Below are positions 9,322-18,192 of a DNA stretch of 64,000 nt, piece by piece. The position numbers were made by a program, and so were the translations under genes. The notes beneath the pieces are model-generated. The model did not search any database. It saw only the letters and a program-made list of their open reading frames with translations, and was not told where the DNA came from. Source of the stretch: Sphingobacterium sp. R2 (GTDB taxonomy: Bacteria; Bacteroidota; Bacteroidia; Sphingobacteriales; Sphingobacteriaceae); contig NZ_CP142884.1 in assembly GCF_040760075.1 (NCBI RefSeq), positions 4,340,001 through 4,404,000 of the forward strand, written 5' to 3'. The stretch's first letter is position 1; every line of letters begins with the position of its first letter.

Positions 9322-10389
9322 ATGAAGAATGAAATTCTTAATGAATTTGAGAGTAAAATCCATGTTTATAACAGGTTTAAGGATAAATCTCTTAGTTTAC
9401 TTAATGATTTACTAAAACAAAAAAAAATAGCCTTTCATAACATAGACGGGAGAGTAAAAAACTATGAAAGCTTATCAAGTAAAATTGATAGAAAATCTGA
9501 GAAATACAAATGTCTTTCGGACATTACAGATCTAGTGGGGATAAGAATTACTTCTTATTTGGAAAGTGATGTAGATTTAATTGACAAATTAATAAGAGAT
9601 GAATTTCAAATAGATAATGATAATTCCATAGATAAAAGGATTTTAAATAGTGATCAATTTGGATATAAGTCATTACATTTAGTTGTAGAATTAGACAATA
9701 GAAGATTACAGCTTTATGAAAATTCAGATTTTAAAAATTTAAAAATTGAAATCCAAATTAGATCTATTTTGCAACATGCTTGGGCTGAAATTGAACATGA
9801 CTTGGGTTATAAAGGGAAAGCGCAAATTCCCGATGATTATAAAAGGAGTTTTAATCGACTTTCAGCTCTATTGGAATTAGCTGATCAAGAGTTTGTTAGA
9901 TTGAAAAGGGATTTGGTTAAGTTTGAAAGCAAGGTGACAGAGCAGATAATTCGAGAACCTCAAAATGTTCTAATAAACTTTGCTAGCCTCAAGCAATTTA
10001 ATTCAGAAAATTCCATTATCATTGAAGCTAGAGATTTATTAGCTAATAAAGTAGGATGGGAATATCTAAGTCGAAGTAATTCATTTGTAGATTTGGTTCA
10101 ACGGTTTGATTTTTTTAACATGCTTACAATTGAAGATATACAAAAGGAATTAAAGATAAATAAAGATTTGTTTTTTAGTTTCTTAAAAGTTTTTACGGAT
10201 GGGTTTACATATAAATCAATATCTTACGATATTATTATATATTACTTACAGCATTTTCTTGCTGCCAAAACAAAAGATAAATTATATATCCAAAAGTATT
10301 TAATGGAGAGTTCTCAAGTATCTATTGATGGAGATCCTATAGATTTTATTAGAATTATCGAAGTGGCTGAAAGCCGATTAAAACTATAA
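9322..10389 (+). CDS. RelA/SpoT-domain nucleotide pyrophosphokinase (small alarmone synthetase type)
   Basis: A stand-alone (p)ppGpp-synthetase-type domain in the first half of a 355-residue protein: RVKNYESLSSKI (substrate loop), DLVGIRI with the metal-binding Asp, GYKSLH, and EIQIRSILQHAWAEIEHD with the catalytic acidic residue. No hydrolase, TGS or ACT domain is present, so it is not the housekeeping Rel. The last roughly 160 residues are unknown. Stand-alone synthetases in defence islands include toxSAS and CapRel-type antiphage toxins, so that role is possible here. I start at the ATG at 9322 because the protein from 9289 adds a poorly conserved hydrophobic lead overlapping a small hairpin. 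Confidence 0.85.
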   Translation: MKNEILNEFESKIHVYNRFKDKSLSLLNDLLKQKKIAFHNIDGRVKNYESLSSKIDRKSEKYKCLSDITDLVGIRITSYLESDVDLIDKLIRDEFQIDNDNSIDKRILNSDQFGYKSLHLVVELDNRRLQLYENSDFKNLKIEIQIRSILQHAWAEIEHDLGYKGKAQIPDDYKRSFNRLSALLELADQEFVRLKRDLVKFESKVTEQIIREPQNVLINFASLKQFNSENSIIIEARDLLANKVGWEYLSRSNSFVDLVQRFDFFNMLTIEDIQKELKINKDLFFSFLKVFTDGFTYKSISYDIIIYYLQHFLAAKTKDKLYIQKYLMESSQVSIDGDPIDFIRIIEVAESRLKL

Positions 10390-10486
10390 TATATAATTGT
10401 TATAGAATATGATACCTTTGACAGTTATCCAATTGAGAAATTACGCCATAAAAATTTATAGTGTCTATTATTGATTTGGCTTCCCT

Positions 10487-10534
10487 CCCCAACACTCATG
10501 CAAACCCTCAAAAGTTTCAAATGACGTGTTGGGG
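10487..10534. repeat. Inverted repeat CCCCAACAC / GTGTTGGGG
   Basis: A 9-bp perfect inverted repeat (10487-10495 and 10526-10534) with a 30-base loop, between the RelA/SpoT gene and the left end of the IS256 element. It could be a weak terminator or the remnant of another element end. Confidence 0.35.
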
Positions 10535-10551
10535 ATGGTTTATAGGGGGAG

Positions 10552-11941
10552 TGTAAACTGAACTGTGTCATTGGATAATTAACCAAAATCTAAAAGCCGC
10601 TATCAAGTTTGAGCCTATCCCCAAATTTAATGTAAAGTTGGGATATGGTCAAGCCCCAGTTATGCACAGGCATTGTCCACTTTTTATAGATGTCCTTTAT
10701 TATCAGAAACATCAGCTTCATAAGAACCTGCTCAGAACTGAATGCACCTTTAGACTTCGTTATTTTTCGAATCTGACGGTGCATTCCTTCAATAGGATTA
10801 GTGGTATAGATAGTCTTACGTACCTGCTCATCATACTCAAAAAAAGTAGAGAGGTTTATCCAGTTATCGAGCCATGACTTAGCGGCTATGGGGTATTTCT
10901 TGCCCCATTTCTCTTCAAAGACCAGTAGTTTTTCATATCCCATTTCTTCGTTTACAGCTTTATAAATGGGCTTTAAATCTTCAATAACAGCCTTTTTGTC
11001 CTTTTCTGTAACGTATCGCATGCTTGATCTAATCTGATGGACAATGCATAACTGAACTTTTGTTTTTGGAAAAATAGCTTCTATAGCTTCAGGAAAGCCC
11101 TTCAGTCCATCAATACATGCTATCAGGATGTCCTCTACACCGCGTTGCTTTAGATCGGTGAGTACGGATAACCAGAATTTAGCTCCTTCGTTTTCCGAAC
11201 TATAAAGCCCTATCAGGTCTTTACGTCCATCCATTCCTATGCCCAGGATATTGTAAATGGCCCGGGACTCAACAGTACCGTTCTGACGGACTTTATAATG
11301 CATGCAGTCTAGGAAGACAAAGGGATAGACGGCTTCTAGCGGACGACTTCGCCACTCGTTAACAGCAGGCATGACGCTTTCTGTAATGCGGGATATTTCA
11401 GTTGCAGAAATCTCCATAGCATACATCTCGCGGATAAAATCACTTATTGCACGTGTGCTCATACCTTTGGCATACATGCTCAACACGTGTCCCTCAAGCT
11501 GTTCTGTTATAATAAGCTGACGTTTGGGTACTACCTTGGGCTCAAATGTACCCGATCTATCCCGTCCAGATTCAAGCTCAAATGTACCGGTATTAAGACC
11601 TCGAACAGTCTTTTTGGTCTTGCCATTACGACGATTGGAGTTCGCGGAAGCTTTATCTTCCTGAAGGTGACTTTCCAGCTCGCTATCCATCATCGACTCC
11701 AGTAAGTGCTTAATTAAGGGCGCTAGAACGCCATCATTGGGAGATAAACTCTTTCCGTTATAAAGACCTTGCATAGCTTCCTCTTTGAAGCGTTCAAAAC
11801 GGCGAAGCCCTCTTGAGTACATTTAAAAACAAACACTAACGAAAAATCAAATGGGGTCTTTTCTTTCATGACCATGTCGTTTGAATAATTAAATATAAAA
11901 AAACCTTATTGAATTATTTCGTTGACACAGTTCACGTTACA
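10552..11941. mobile_element. IS256-family insertion sequence
   Basis: The left end TGTAAACTGAACTGTGTCA at 10552-10570 matches in inverted form the right end at 11923-11941 (about 17 of 19 positions). It encloses one intact transposase gene. No convincing 8-9 bp target duplication is visible at the borders, so the flanks may have rearranged. A solo copy of the same end is found at 56370-56388. Confidence 0.85.
10590..11822 (-). CDS. IS256-family (Mutator-type) DDE transposase
   Basis: A 410-residue transposase of normal length. The DDE triad can be placed in VFLDCMHYKV (first Asp), LIACIDGLKGFPEAI (second Asp) and NPIEGMHRQIRKITKSKG (Glu). The N-terminal LESMMDSELESHL is the usual family start region. 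It appears intact and so potentially active. Confidence 0.95.
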   Translation of the reverse strand: MYSRGLRRFERFKEEAMQGLYNGKSLSPNDGVLAPLIKHLLESMMDSELESHLQEDKASANSNRRNGKTKKTVRGLNTGTFELESGRDRSGTFEPKVVPKRQLIITEQLEGHVLSMYAKGMSTRAISDFIREMYAMEISATEISRITESVMPAVNEWRSRPLEAVYPFVFLDCMHYKVRQNGTVESRAIYNILGIGMDGRKDLIGLYSSENEGAKFWLSVLTDLKQRGVEDILIACIDGLKGFPEAIEAIFPKTKVQLCIVHQIRSSMRYVTEKDKKAVIEDLKPIYKAVNEEMGYEKLLVFEEKWGKKYPIAAKSWLDNWINLSTFFEYDEQVRKTIYTTNPIEGMHRQIRKITKSKGAFSSEQVLMKLMFLIIKDIYKKWTMPVHNWGLTISQLYIKFGDRLKLDSGF

Positions 11942-11954
11942 GTCTCTTTGATTT

Positions 11955-11975
11955 TGAAATTCGTCCAGAATTTCA
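11955..11975. terminator. Hairpin downstream of the GIY-YIG-like gene
   Basis: TGAAATTC at 11955-11962 pairs with GAATTTCA at 11968-11975 across a 5-base loop, 58 bp past the stop codon of the minus-strand gene ending at 12033. There is no clear T run, so confidence is modest. Confidence 0.45.
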
Positions 11976-12032
11976 ATTACGATAAACTAAAACAAATATT
12001 TATTAAACTATTTATCTAAACAACTTTATGAA

Positions 12033-13016
12033 TTAAGCCTTATTTAAGGTAAAATTGGAATCACTATCAATAAAAATTATATCTCCTCCAAATTCGTTTA
12101 AACCGCCACGTATTTCATCATTACCATATTTAAATGTTATCGGGTCCATAAATGAATACGAATAACTAGAAAGTTTGTATTTATGTAGGCCGTCAGTACT
12201 TTTTGGATAATTTTTAAAAAGAATTTTGTTATGTTTAGGGGTCATAGCCTTCACTAATGCTTTTTCCGCGTCCAAGTATATTGCTCTTTGATCTACATCA
12301 TATTCACCGCTAAATGACTTCATAAAATCGTCATATATTGCATCACCATCAAAGGTTTGAAATGAGATGTTGTCGCTAAATTCAAAAAGGAGCAGTGCAA
12401 TCTCGTGAGTCGGTAATGTGCCATATACAAATGGATATTCCACTGATAATATTTGTTGTAATTTTTCATGTCCAGTAAGTCTTTTCCAAATGTCTTGATC
12501 TGTCGACTGCCCAACATAATGGACATTGTACTTAAGCAATAAACTTACATCTCCATCAATGAAGCAGCTGAAGTGTCCATTTAAATAATTAAATAAGAAT
12601 TTTTCAGGGGAAAACCAAATAATAAAATTCTCTGGCTCGATGGAAGATTTGTAAATTTTAATACCATGAACATTAGATACATTGTTTTCATCAAAAATAA
12701 ATTGTGGATCATGTGAACCAAAATAATAGACGTGCGACCTATCAGAGTTGTTAACAAGATTTTCTTGAAAAATAGGAAGTTTGCATTTTAAAATTGCGTT
12801 GTTATCCTGTTGATGTATTTCGAATTCTAACTGACCTTCCACCTTGTTAATCCGGATATTTTCAAAACTCAATACCGGTCTTTGTGCTATAATATATAAG
12901 CTACTATTTTGTAGAGCATTCTGAATATCACGATCTCCCTTTAAAATACTAAAATCATAATTACTCAGCGGACTATATGCCAGTTTTAATTGATTTACTA
13001 ATGATTTACTTTCCAT
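12033..13016 (-). CDS. GIY-YIG-like nuclease-fold protein
   Basis: A 327-residue soluble protein. The middle has HYVGQSTDQDIWKRLTGHEK followed by LQQIL, which fits a GIY-YIG core (YVG, then Arg and His in RLxxH). Further on, DAEKALVKAMTPKHN matches the family's metal-binding Glu and the P-x-N end. The first 160 residues and the last 50 are beta-rich and unassigned. It lies alone between two insertion sequences in the defence island. A restriction-like or defence nuclease is plausible, but the substrate is not visible. Confidence 0.6.
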   Translation of the reverse strand: MESKSLVNQLKLAYSPLSNYDFSILKGDRDIQNALQNSSLYIIAQRPVLSFENIRINKVEGQLEFEIHQQDNNAILKCKLPIFQENLVNNSDRSHVYYFGSHDPQFIFDENNVSNVHGIKIYKSSIEPENFIIWFSPEKFLFNYLNGHFSCFIDGDVSLLLKYNVHYVGQSTDQDIWKRLTGHEKLQQILSVEYPFVYGTLPTHEIALLLFEFSDNISFQTFDGDAIYDDFMKSFSGEYDVDQRAIYLDAEKALVKAMTPKHNKILFKNYPKSTDGLHKYKLSSYSYSFMDPITFKYGNDEIRGGLNEFGGDIIFIDSDSNFTLNKA

Positions 13017-13343
13017 TTACTTCGGTCAATTTTTTTAGGGTTAATAGACTATTCTCCAAAGATTAAATATAACAAAATAACAGGATTGGGTCTTGTCTAT
13101 TTTTCTGCAAATCCTATGAGAACTATTATGTTCCCTTGTCTTTCATAATCAGATTAATGAGAGATCATTTACTCGATTTCAACTCGATCTTGTGAATTTC
13201 GTCCGCTTTTACTACTACTGTCTCGTCCTGAAAAAACTTTACAGATTTAACCATTAGTCCTAAATAGATCTTACAGCATTTTTTGGTAATCCTGAAAATC
13301 CTTTACAATTATACAAAGTACTTTTCACATCTAAAATATTGAT

Positions 13344-14251
13344 TTAAACTTCCGCTGTTATAGCCACCGATTTTCTAGGATATCGCTTCCATCTCTTTTT
13401 TATTTCACCAGTTTTAGAATGTGCATTTTTGGGAGTCTGGAAATCCAAACTGATGTGTGGGCGTCGCAAATTGTAGACTTTAATAATCTTATCAATGTTT
13501 TTAGCCGCGTCCTTATGATTTTGGTATACTCGCTTAGGATAGAATTCATTTTTAAGAATACCGTTAACACGTTCAGCTAGCGCGTTATCGTAAGGACTGC
13601 CACTCTGCGTCATACTAATCGCAATGCCATAACGCTGGAGCATTTCTGTGTATTCATTGCAACAATAATGGATACCTCGATCGGAATGATGGATGAGATA
13701 AAACGAAGATAAATGCTTCCAACCGGTTATCGCCATTTCCAATGCCTTTAAGCAACCAATCGCCTCTAACGTTGGATGCAAGGAATAGCCGACGATCATT
13801 CTTGAGTAGGCATCCGTAATCAGACTAAGATAACTAAACCCATGTAGAGTCCAAATATATGTGATATCGCTTACCCACAGCTGCTCGGGGCCAGTTGTAA
13901 TTAATTCCTTTACGAGGTTTGGATACCTTCTAAAAACATGGTTTGAATCTGTTGTTGCGCGATGCGCTTGCGACGTCTGATCAACAGGCCGTGAAACCGA
14001 AGTAAATCAAAAAGTTGATCCCGTCCCATTTTAATGCCATGTTCAACTAACTTTGGTTCCAGCACGTACATTAGTTTTCTTGTTCCCAACATTGGCATCT
14101 GACTCCGTATTTCTTTTACCAGAGTCAGCAGCACCATATTTGCAATAGTAGCTTTTTCAGCGTGTCGGATAGCGTCATAATAAGCTTGTCGTGTTACGCC
14201 AAACAGTGCACAGAGATCCCCTAAACTCACATAGGAATGGCTCTGCCTCAT
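13344..14251 (-). pseudogene. IS3 OrfB transposase, frameshifted
   Basis: The N-terminal part (14251 to about 13955) ends RRRKRIAQQ. The continuing protein (TDSNHVFRRYPNLVKELI) lies in another frame and runs through VSDITYI, SDRGIHYCCNEY and NALAERVNGILKNEF, the DDE catalytic core. One A missing from a short run near 13955 explains the shift. This is not the programmed orfA/orfB slip, which would sit near 14250. The element is therefore probably immobile, unless the indel is a sequencing error. Confidence 0.85.
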
Positions 14252-14652
14252 TCTTTTGACTGTTTGGCACCATGCTTTTTTCTTATTTTGATCTTAAGTT
14301 CTTCTTCGCTAACATGAATTAAAGTTTCTAATTCATCAATTTTTAGGTTGGCTTTTTCCAAGGCTTTCTGCAACTCTAAAACTTGTTTTGATAGTCGTTT
14401 TATCTTTGAATTTTCATTTGGTTCCTTCATCGGCTTTGCAATCAATTCATTACGTTTCAAAGGAAGTAAAGAAAACTGGGTAATCCAACTGTCAATTGTT
14501 TTCCGATTAATCTTATAAGTCCTCTCTACAGCACGTTGACTGAGCCGACCACTCTCAACTTCTTGCACGAGTCTCTTTTTTAACTCTTCCGGATAAGACC
14601 TTCCAATTCTTTGGAACGGCTTGGAATTTTCCACATTACTCTTTTTTGTCAT
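14248..14652 (-). CDS. IS3 OrfA helix-turn-helix protein
   Basis: A 134-residue OrfA: an N-terminal helix-turn-helix of the transposase_8 type (RSYPEELKKRLVQEV, then GRLSQRAVERTYKINRKTID) followed by a leucine-zipper-like coiled coil (KRLSKQVLELQKALEKANLK). It overlaps orfB by 4 bp, the usual place for translational coupling or slippage. Confidence 0.85.
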   Translation of the reverse strand: MTKKSNVENSKPFQRIGRSYPEELKKRLVQEVESGRLSQRAVERTYKINRKTIDSWITQFSLLPLKRNELIAKPMKEPNENSKIKRLSKQVLELQKALEKANLKIDELETLIHVSEEELKIKIRKKHGAKQSKE

Positions 14653-14754
14653 ATACTTTACAATTTAGTGTAAAGCTATCTCAGGACAAGACATTGAGTT
14701 ATGAATAATGGGATTATAGTTTTATATTGGTTTCATTAAACCAAATTAACCAAC

Positions 14755-15837
14755 ATGGAAGAAAAGGATAAAAATAAAAATGGTCACGAAAGTAGTGAAT
14801 CAAGTTCTGACTTTATAAAAAATAGAATTAAGCAACTTCAAGAAAGAGGCGGTAAATTAGATTACAATATTGAGAGCGGTGGTTATAACTCTGTAGTGGA
14901 AAAATATAAAGAGTACATTAACATGAGTAAAATTATTTCCAATTCCAAAAGCAAAATTGCTATTGAAGAGCAAATAATTGACTTGAAGAGACAGCTCATT
15001 GCTGCGCAAGGTGATAAAGAAAAGTCACTAATAATGTTGAAAGAAATAGAAAATAAGCAAAAAAGTTCACATATTATTAGTAGGATCCATGAAGAAGCAG
15101 TATCCAAGTACTTAAGTTCAGCAGAGTTCAGTGCCAATTTTGAACATGGCAAAGAAACATTCGCAGTGGTAGTTTCAATTGACATAAGGCGTTCAACTGA
15201 ATTAATGTTAAAAGCTAAGAGTCCTACCCAATATTCTGATTTTATAACAGCACTAAGCGATAAGTTATCTAAAATAATAATTGAAAACTTTGGAATTTTT
15301 GATAAGTTCACTGGAGATGGAATTTTAGCATTTTTTCCTGAATTTTATAGTGGAGAAGAAGCAATATTAAGAGCTTTAAAAGCTGCTGAAGAATGTCATT
15401 TAGTTTTTAAAGAGCACTATAAAAATTGTAGGAATAAATTTACTGTATTTATAAAGGACGTAGGTTTAGGAATTGGAATTGATAGTGGTATCGTTAGCAT
15501 AGCTAATACTTCATCTGAATTGACAGTTGTCGGAATCCCAGTTGTGTATGCTTGTCGTTTCTCGGGTGCAAAAGCAGGTGATACGCTTCTAAATATAGAA
15601 GCACATCAACGTTTATCTGCTCTTAAACATCCAATGGTAAAAGATATTGAGGAGACTGAGATCCACATAAAAAATGAAGGGCTAGCAATGGCGTTTAAAG
15701 TAAAAATAGATAAGGATCAATTCTCTCAAAATGACACTTATCCATGGGAGGCTTACCAAGATGATGTTAAGACGGAAACAACGCCGACTGAAGAAGCCGC
15801 TAAATCAGAACATAAAAAGAAAAAAGGCGCTGGTTAG
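14755..15837 (+). CDS. Class III nucleotide cyclase, Pycsar-type candidate
   Basis: Residues 1-120 are charged and helical with a probable coiled coil (60-105). Residues 133-300 form an adenylate/guanylate cyclase domain: VSIDIRRSTEL with the first metal Asp (Asp143) and KFTGDGILAFF with the second (Asp188). The Lys four before Asp188 is the adenylyl-type position. In the region that normally reads GDxVNxAxR this protein has GIPVVYACRF, so the transition-state Asn is absent while the Arg is kept. It is cytosolic, with no sensor domain. The next plus-strand gene encodes a one-TM protein, which recalls Pycsar cyclase/effector pairs. A changed nucleotide preference is inference. Confidence 0.8.
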   Translation: MEEKDKNKNGHESSESSSDFIKNRIKQLQERGGKLDYNIESGGYNSVVEKYKEYINMSKIISNSKSKIAIEEQIIDLKRQLIAAQGDKEKSLIMLKEIENKQKSSHIISRIHEEAVSKYLSSAEFSANFEHGKETFAVVVSIDIRRSTELMLKAKSPTQYSDFITALSDKLSKIIIENFGIFDKFTGDGILAFFPEFYSGEEAILRALKAAEECHLVFKEHYKNCRNKFTVFIKDVGLGIGIDSGIVSIANTSSELTVVGIPVVYACRFSGAKAGDTLLNIEAHQRLSALKHPMVKDIEETEIHIKNEGLAMAFKVKIDKDQFSQNDTYPWEAYQDDVKTETTPTEEAAKSEHKKKKGAG

Positions 15838-15860
15838 TCAGCTCCTTTTAATCTTTGTTA

Positions 15861-15989
15861 TTAGTTGGGAATTTTCATTAAAGATTTAATTTGTTCTACC
15901 CAATCTTCAAAATTAGTAATTTCGCCACTTGAGAGACGTACAGAACCCAATTCCTGGAATAGAGCTAGTAAAGTTGATTTTTTAACCAT
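15861..15989 (-). CDS. Small 42-residue protein convergent with the cyclase
   Basis: ATG (complement of 15987-15989) to TAA (15861-15863) gives a 42-residue amphipathic protein starting MVKKSTLLALFQELGSVRL and ending LMKIPN. Codon use resembles real genes, and the hydrophobic pattern fits two helices. It lies alone on the opposite strand between the cyclase and the membrane protein. No family is recognised. It could be an inhibitor or antitoxin-like partner, or a chance frame. Confidence 0.45.
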   Translation of the reverse strand: MVKKSTLLALFQELGSVRLSSGEITNFEDWVEQIKSLMKIPN

Positions 15990-16129
15990 TTATTATTTAT
16001 TTACAAAAGAAGTAACACTATTTGCATTATACTCCTTTAATATAAATAGTCTGTTATTTTTGAAAAGTGCGCAAAAAAAAGTGCTTTTTTTACTTTGGAA
16101 TACAGATTCAATATAATATCAACCAAACA

Positions 16130-16798
16130 ATGGAATATACTTGTAAAGATGGAATTGAGATGCTATCTGATGTTGCTACTGTTATTATTGCTGGTATAGC
16201 TTTATACTATGCTTGGCGCACCTATGGGGTTGCTAAAGAAGCAAAAGATGAATGGAAGAACGAAAAAAACCTTGATATATTAGTCAGGTTTTCTAAAGTA
16301 TTTCCAAGCTCAAAAGAGCTAATAGTTGATCTTAGAAATCCATATTCATTTGATTTTGAACATAAAAAAGGCATTAAATTACTAAAAGAAAGAGGTAATC
16401 ATTTAAACGAAGAGTATCAAGAAACACATTCAGAATTTATAAAAATTCAATACAGATATTTAAAATATGAATCATATGTTAATGAATTGTTTAACATGGA
16501 GTATGAGGCTTTGTTTGTTTTAGGTGAAAACAACGCTATAACGAAATACATTCGATTTATAAAAAAAACTAAGGAAGATATTTTTGATTCAGCATTGAAG
16601 ATTGGGTATTATAAATCATTTAATAATAGTGATAAATTGACTAAAGAAGAGCATTTGCAAAAGAGCAAATTAATCAGAGAACATAGGAAAATTATTTTTA
16701 GCATTGGTGATGATCAGATATCAAATGATCTTCATAATTACTACAGTGATTGTGAATCATTCTTAAAATCTCATCAAGCAAGATTCAAAATTACTTAA
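16130..16798 (+). CDS. Single-TM protein next to the cyclase, possible membrane effector
   Basis: A 222-residue protein with one N-terminal membrane helix (about 12-30, DVATVIIAGIALYYAWRTYG) and a charged, helical cytosolic part. No cyclic-nucleotide-binding fold is recognised, which argues against a standard PycTM. The start at 16130 is chosen because the ORF extension from 16067 lacks conservation features. It is co-directional with the cyclase, about 290 bp downstream. A membrane effector of the cyclase is a guess from context. Confidence 0.6.
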   Translation: MEYTCKDGIEMLSDVATVIIAGIALYYAWRTYGVAKEAKDEWKNEKNLDILVRFSKVFPSSKELIVDLRNPYSFDFEHKKGIKLLKERGNHLNEEYQETHSEFIKIQYRYLKYESYVNELFNMEYEALFVLGENNAITKYIRFIKKTKEDIFDSALKIGYYKSFNNSDKLTKEEHLQKSKLIREHRKIIFSIGDDQISNDLHNYYSDCESFLKSHQARFKIT

Positions 16799-16916
16799 AA
16801 GGCATGTCGCAAATTCTATTGGTAATCAAAAGGACCACGATCTGTTACCTTTCTTTAAAAGAATAGCCCTTAAAAAGGGACGTATCGCAGCAGTAACAAC
16901 TGCCACAAGAAAGACT
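16799..16916 (+). pseudogene. IS110-family transposase C-terminal scrap
   Basis: Read from about 16803, the frame gives FFKRIALKKGRIAAVTTATRK, close to the C-terminal (transposase_20) end of IS110 transposases, where a basic residue run precedes ARK. It is cut exactly at the left end of the second IS3 element. Confidence 0.5.
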
Positions 16917-16982
16917 CTGTAAGTGTCCCAAAAAATCAAACAGCTTAAAACTGGACATAAATGTTTAGATTTAAGTAATAAA

Positions 16983-17273
16983 ATGAAAAAAACACGTTTT
17001 ACAGAAAGCCAGATTGTGCGAGCACTCAAAGAGGGCGAAGAAGGCAGAAAGACCGAAGACATCTGCCGTGAGCTGGAAATTAGCAAGGCCACATTTTATA
17101 ACTGGAAGAGCCGTTACGGAGGCATGGAAGCCTCAGATGTCAAACGCCTAAAGGAACTTGAGGAAGAAAATGCACGTTTGAAAAAGATGTTTGCCGAACT
17201 GAGTATGAACCATGATATCCTAAAAGAAGTCATCACAAAAAAAGGTTGGGGCTCCGGCAGCAAAAACAGTTAA
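16983..17273 (+). CDS. IS3 OrfA (second element)
   Basis: A 96-residue helix-turn-helix protein starting MKKTRFTESQIVRALKEGEE, with KTEDICRELEISKATFYNWK as the recognition helix region, then a coiled coil ending LKEVITKKGW. I start at 16983 because MKKTRFTE is the typical IS407/IS51-group start. It overlaps orfB by 28 bp. Confidence 0.88.
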   Translation: MKKTRFTESQIVRALKEGEEGRKTEDICRELEISKATFYNWKSRYGGMEASDVKRLKELEEENARLKKMFAELSMNHDILKEVITKKGWGSGSKNS

Positions 17274-18091
17274 CCCAGGAAATTGTCGTAGATCACGGTT
17301 TGAGTGTCACCGGAGCCTGCAAATTGACAGGCATGTGCCGTTCACAATATTACTATGTTAGTAAGAAAGATGACAGTGCAGTCATATCTGCATTAGATGA
17401 TCTGTCCGCCAAACATCCTGTATATGGATTCCGAAAACTTTACGCTTATCTGCGCAGAGCGGGGAAGCCCTGGAATCACAAAAAAGTTCATCGGGTGTAT
17501 AAGCTATTAAATATGAACAGGAAGCGGCGTGGCAAACGTCGGCTACCTGCTCGGGAGAAACAGCCTCTGGAACAACAGGTCAGCATTAATCAAAAATGGA
17601 GCATGGACTTTATGAGCGATAGCTTGGCCAGCGGAAACAGGTTTAGAACCTTTAATGTGATGGATGACTGTTCCCGTGAGATATTGTGTATCGAAATAGC
17701 TACTTCAATTTCTTCTTTGCGGGTAACTCGGACACTTGAACAAATCATAGACTGGCAGGGCAATCCGCTCTGTCTACGCGTAGATAATGGTCCTGAATTC
17801 ACCAGTCATCATTTTGAGCTCTGGTGTAAAGACCAAGGCATCGCTATTCAATTTATCCAGCCCGGTAAGCCTATGCAGAACGGGTACATCGAACGGTTCA
17901 ACCGAAGTTATCGCAAAGAAATTTTGGATGCTTATTTATTTTTCAACTTGTCAGAAGTAAGAGAACATACCCAGGCATGGATGGATGAATACAATAACAA
18001 CAGACCCCATGAAGGTCTTGGGAATCTTACACCAACGGAATTATCAAAAAATATTAGACACAAACAACAAATAAATCAATTAGTAACGTAA
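17246..18091 (+). CDS. IS3 OrfB DDE transposase (second element)
   Basis: An integrase-core protein of 281 residues: SMDFMSDSL (first Asp), LRVDNGPEF (second Asp), GYIERFNRSYRKEIL (Glu), and the terminal YNNNRPHEGLGNLTP motif. Translation is expected through -1 frameshifting in the overlap with orfA. It looks intact. Confidence 0.92.
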   Translation: MGLRQQKQLTQEIVVDHGLSVTGACKLTGMCRSQYYYVSKKDDSAVISALDDLSAKHPVYGFRKLYAYLRRAGKPWNHKKVHRVYKLLNMNRKRRGKRRLPAREKQPLEQQVSINQKWSMDFMSDSLASGNRFRTFNVMDDCSREILCIEIATSISSLRVTRTLEQIIDWQGNPLCLRVDNGPEFTSHHFELWCKDQGIAIQFIQPGKPMQNGYIERFNRSYRKEILDAYLFFNLSEVREHTQAWMDEYNNNRPHEGLGNLTPTELSKNIRHKQQINQLVT

Positions 18092-18192
18092 ATTAGAAAA
18101 GTCCAATCCCAGCTGTCGGAAAAATGGGGTACTTACAGTGCCACTTTAAAAAGCTCAAGAAAGAATTACCTTGTCGCCTTAAATACTGCGAT

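Larger units (their letters stand above)
13219..14693. mobile_element. IS3-family insertion sequence, inactivated copy
   Basis: The ends TGTCTCGTCCTGA at 13219 and TCAGGACAAGACA ending at 14693 are near-perfect inverted repeats beginning TG and ending CA. Inside are orfA (intact) and orfB (frameshifted), both on the minus strand. No clear target duplication is seen. The left flank 13017-13218 has no gene. Confidence 0.85.
16917..18138. mobile_element. IS3-family insertion sequence, apparently intact
   Basis: The ends CTGTAAGTGTCCCA at 16917 and its inverted counterpart finishing at 18138 share CTGTAAGT, CCC, ACAGCT and TGGAC blocks. It encloses orfA and orfB on the plus strand in overlapping frames. 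It lies between an IS110 scrap and an IS21 scrap. No target duplication is evident. Confidence 0.85.

Noticed and set aside
15865-16116. 83-codon plus-strand frame between cyclase and membrane protein
   Set aside because: It overlaps the more protein-like 42-codon minus-strand frame and has an irregular residue composition.
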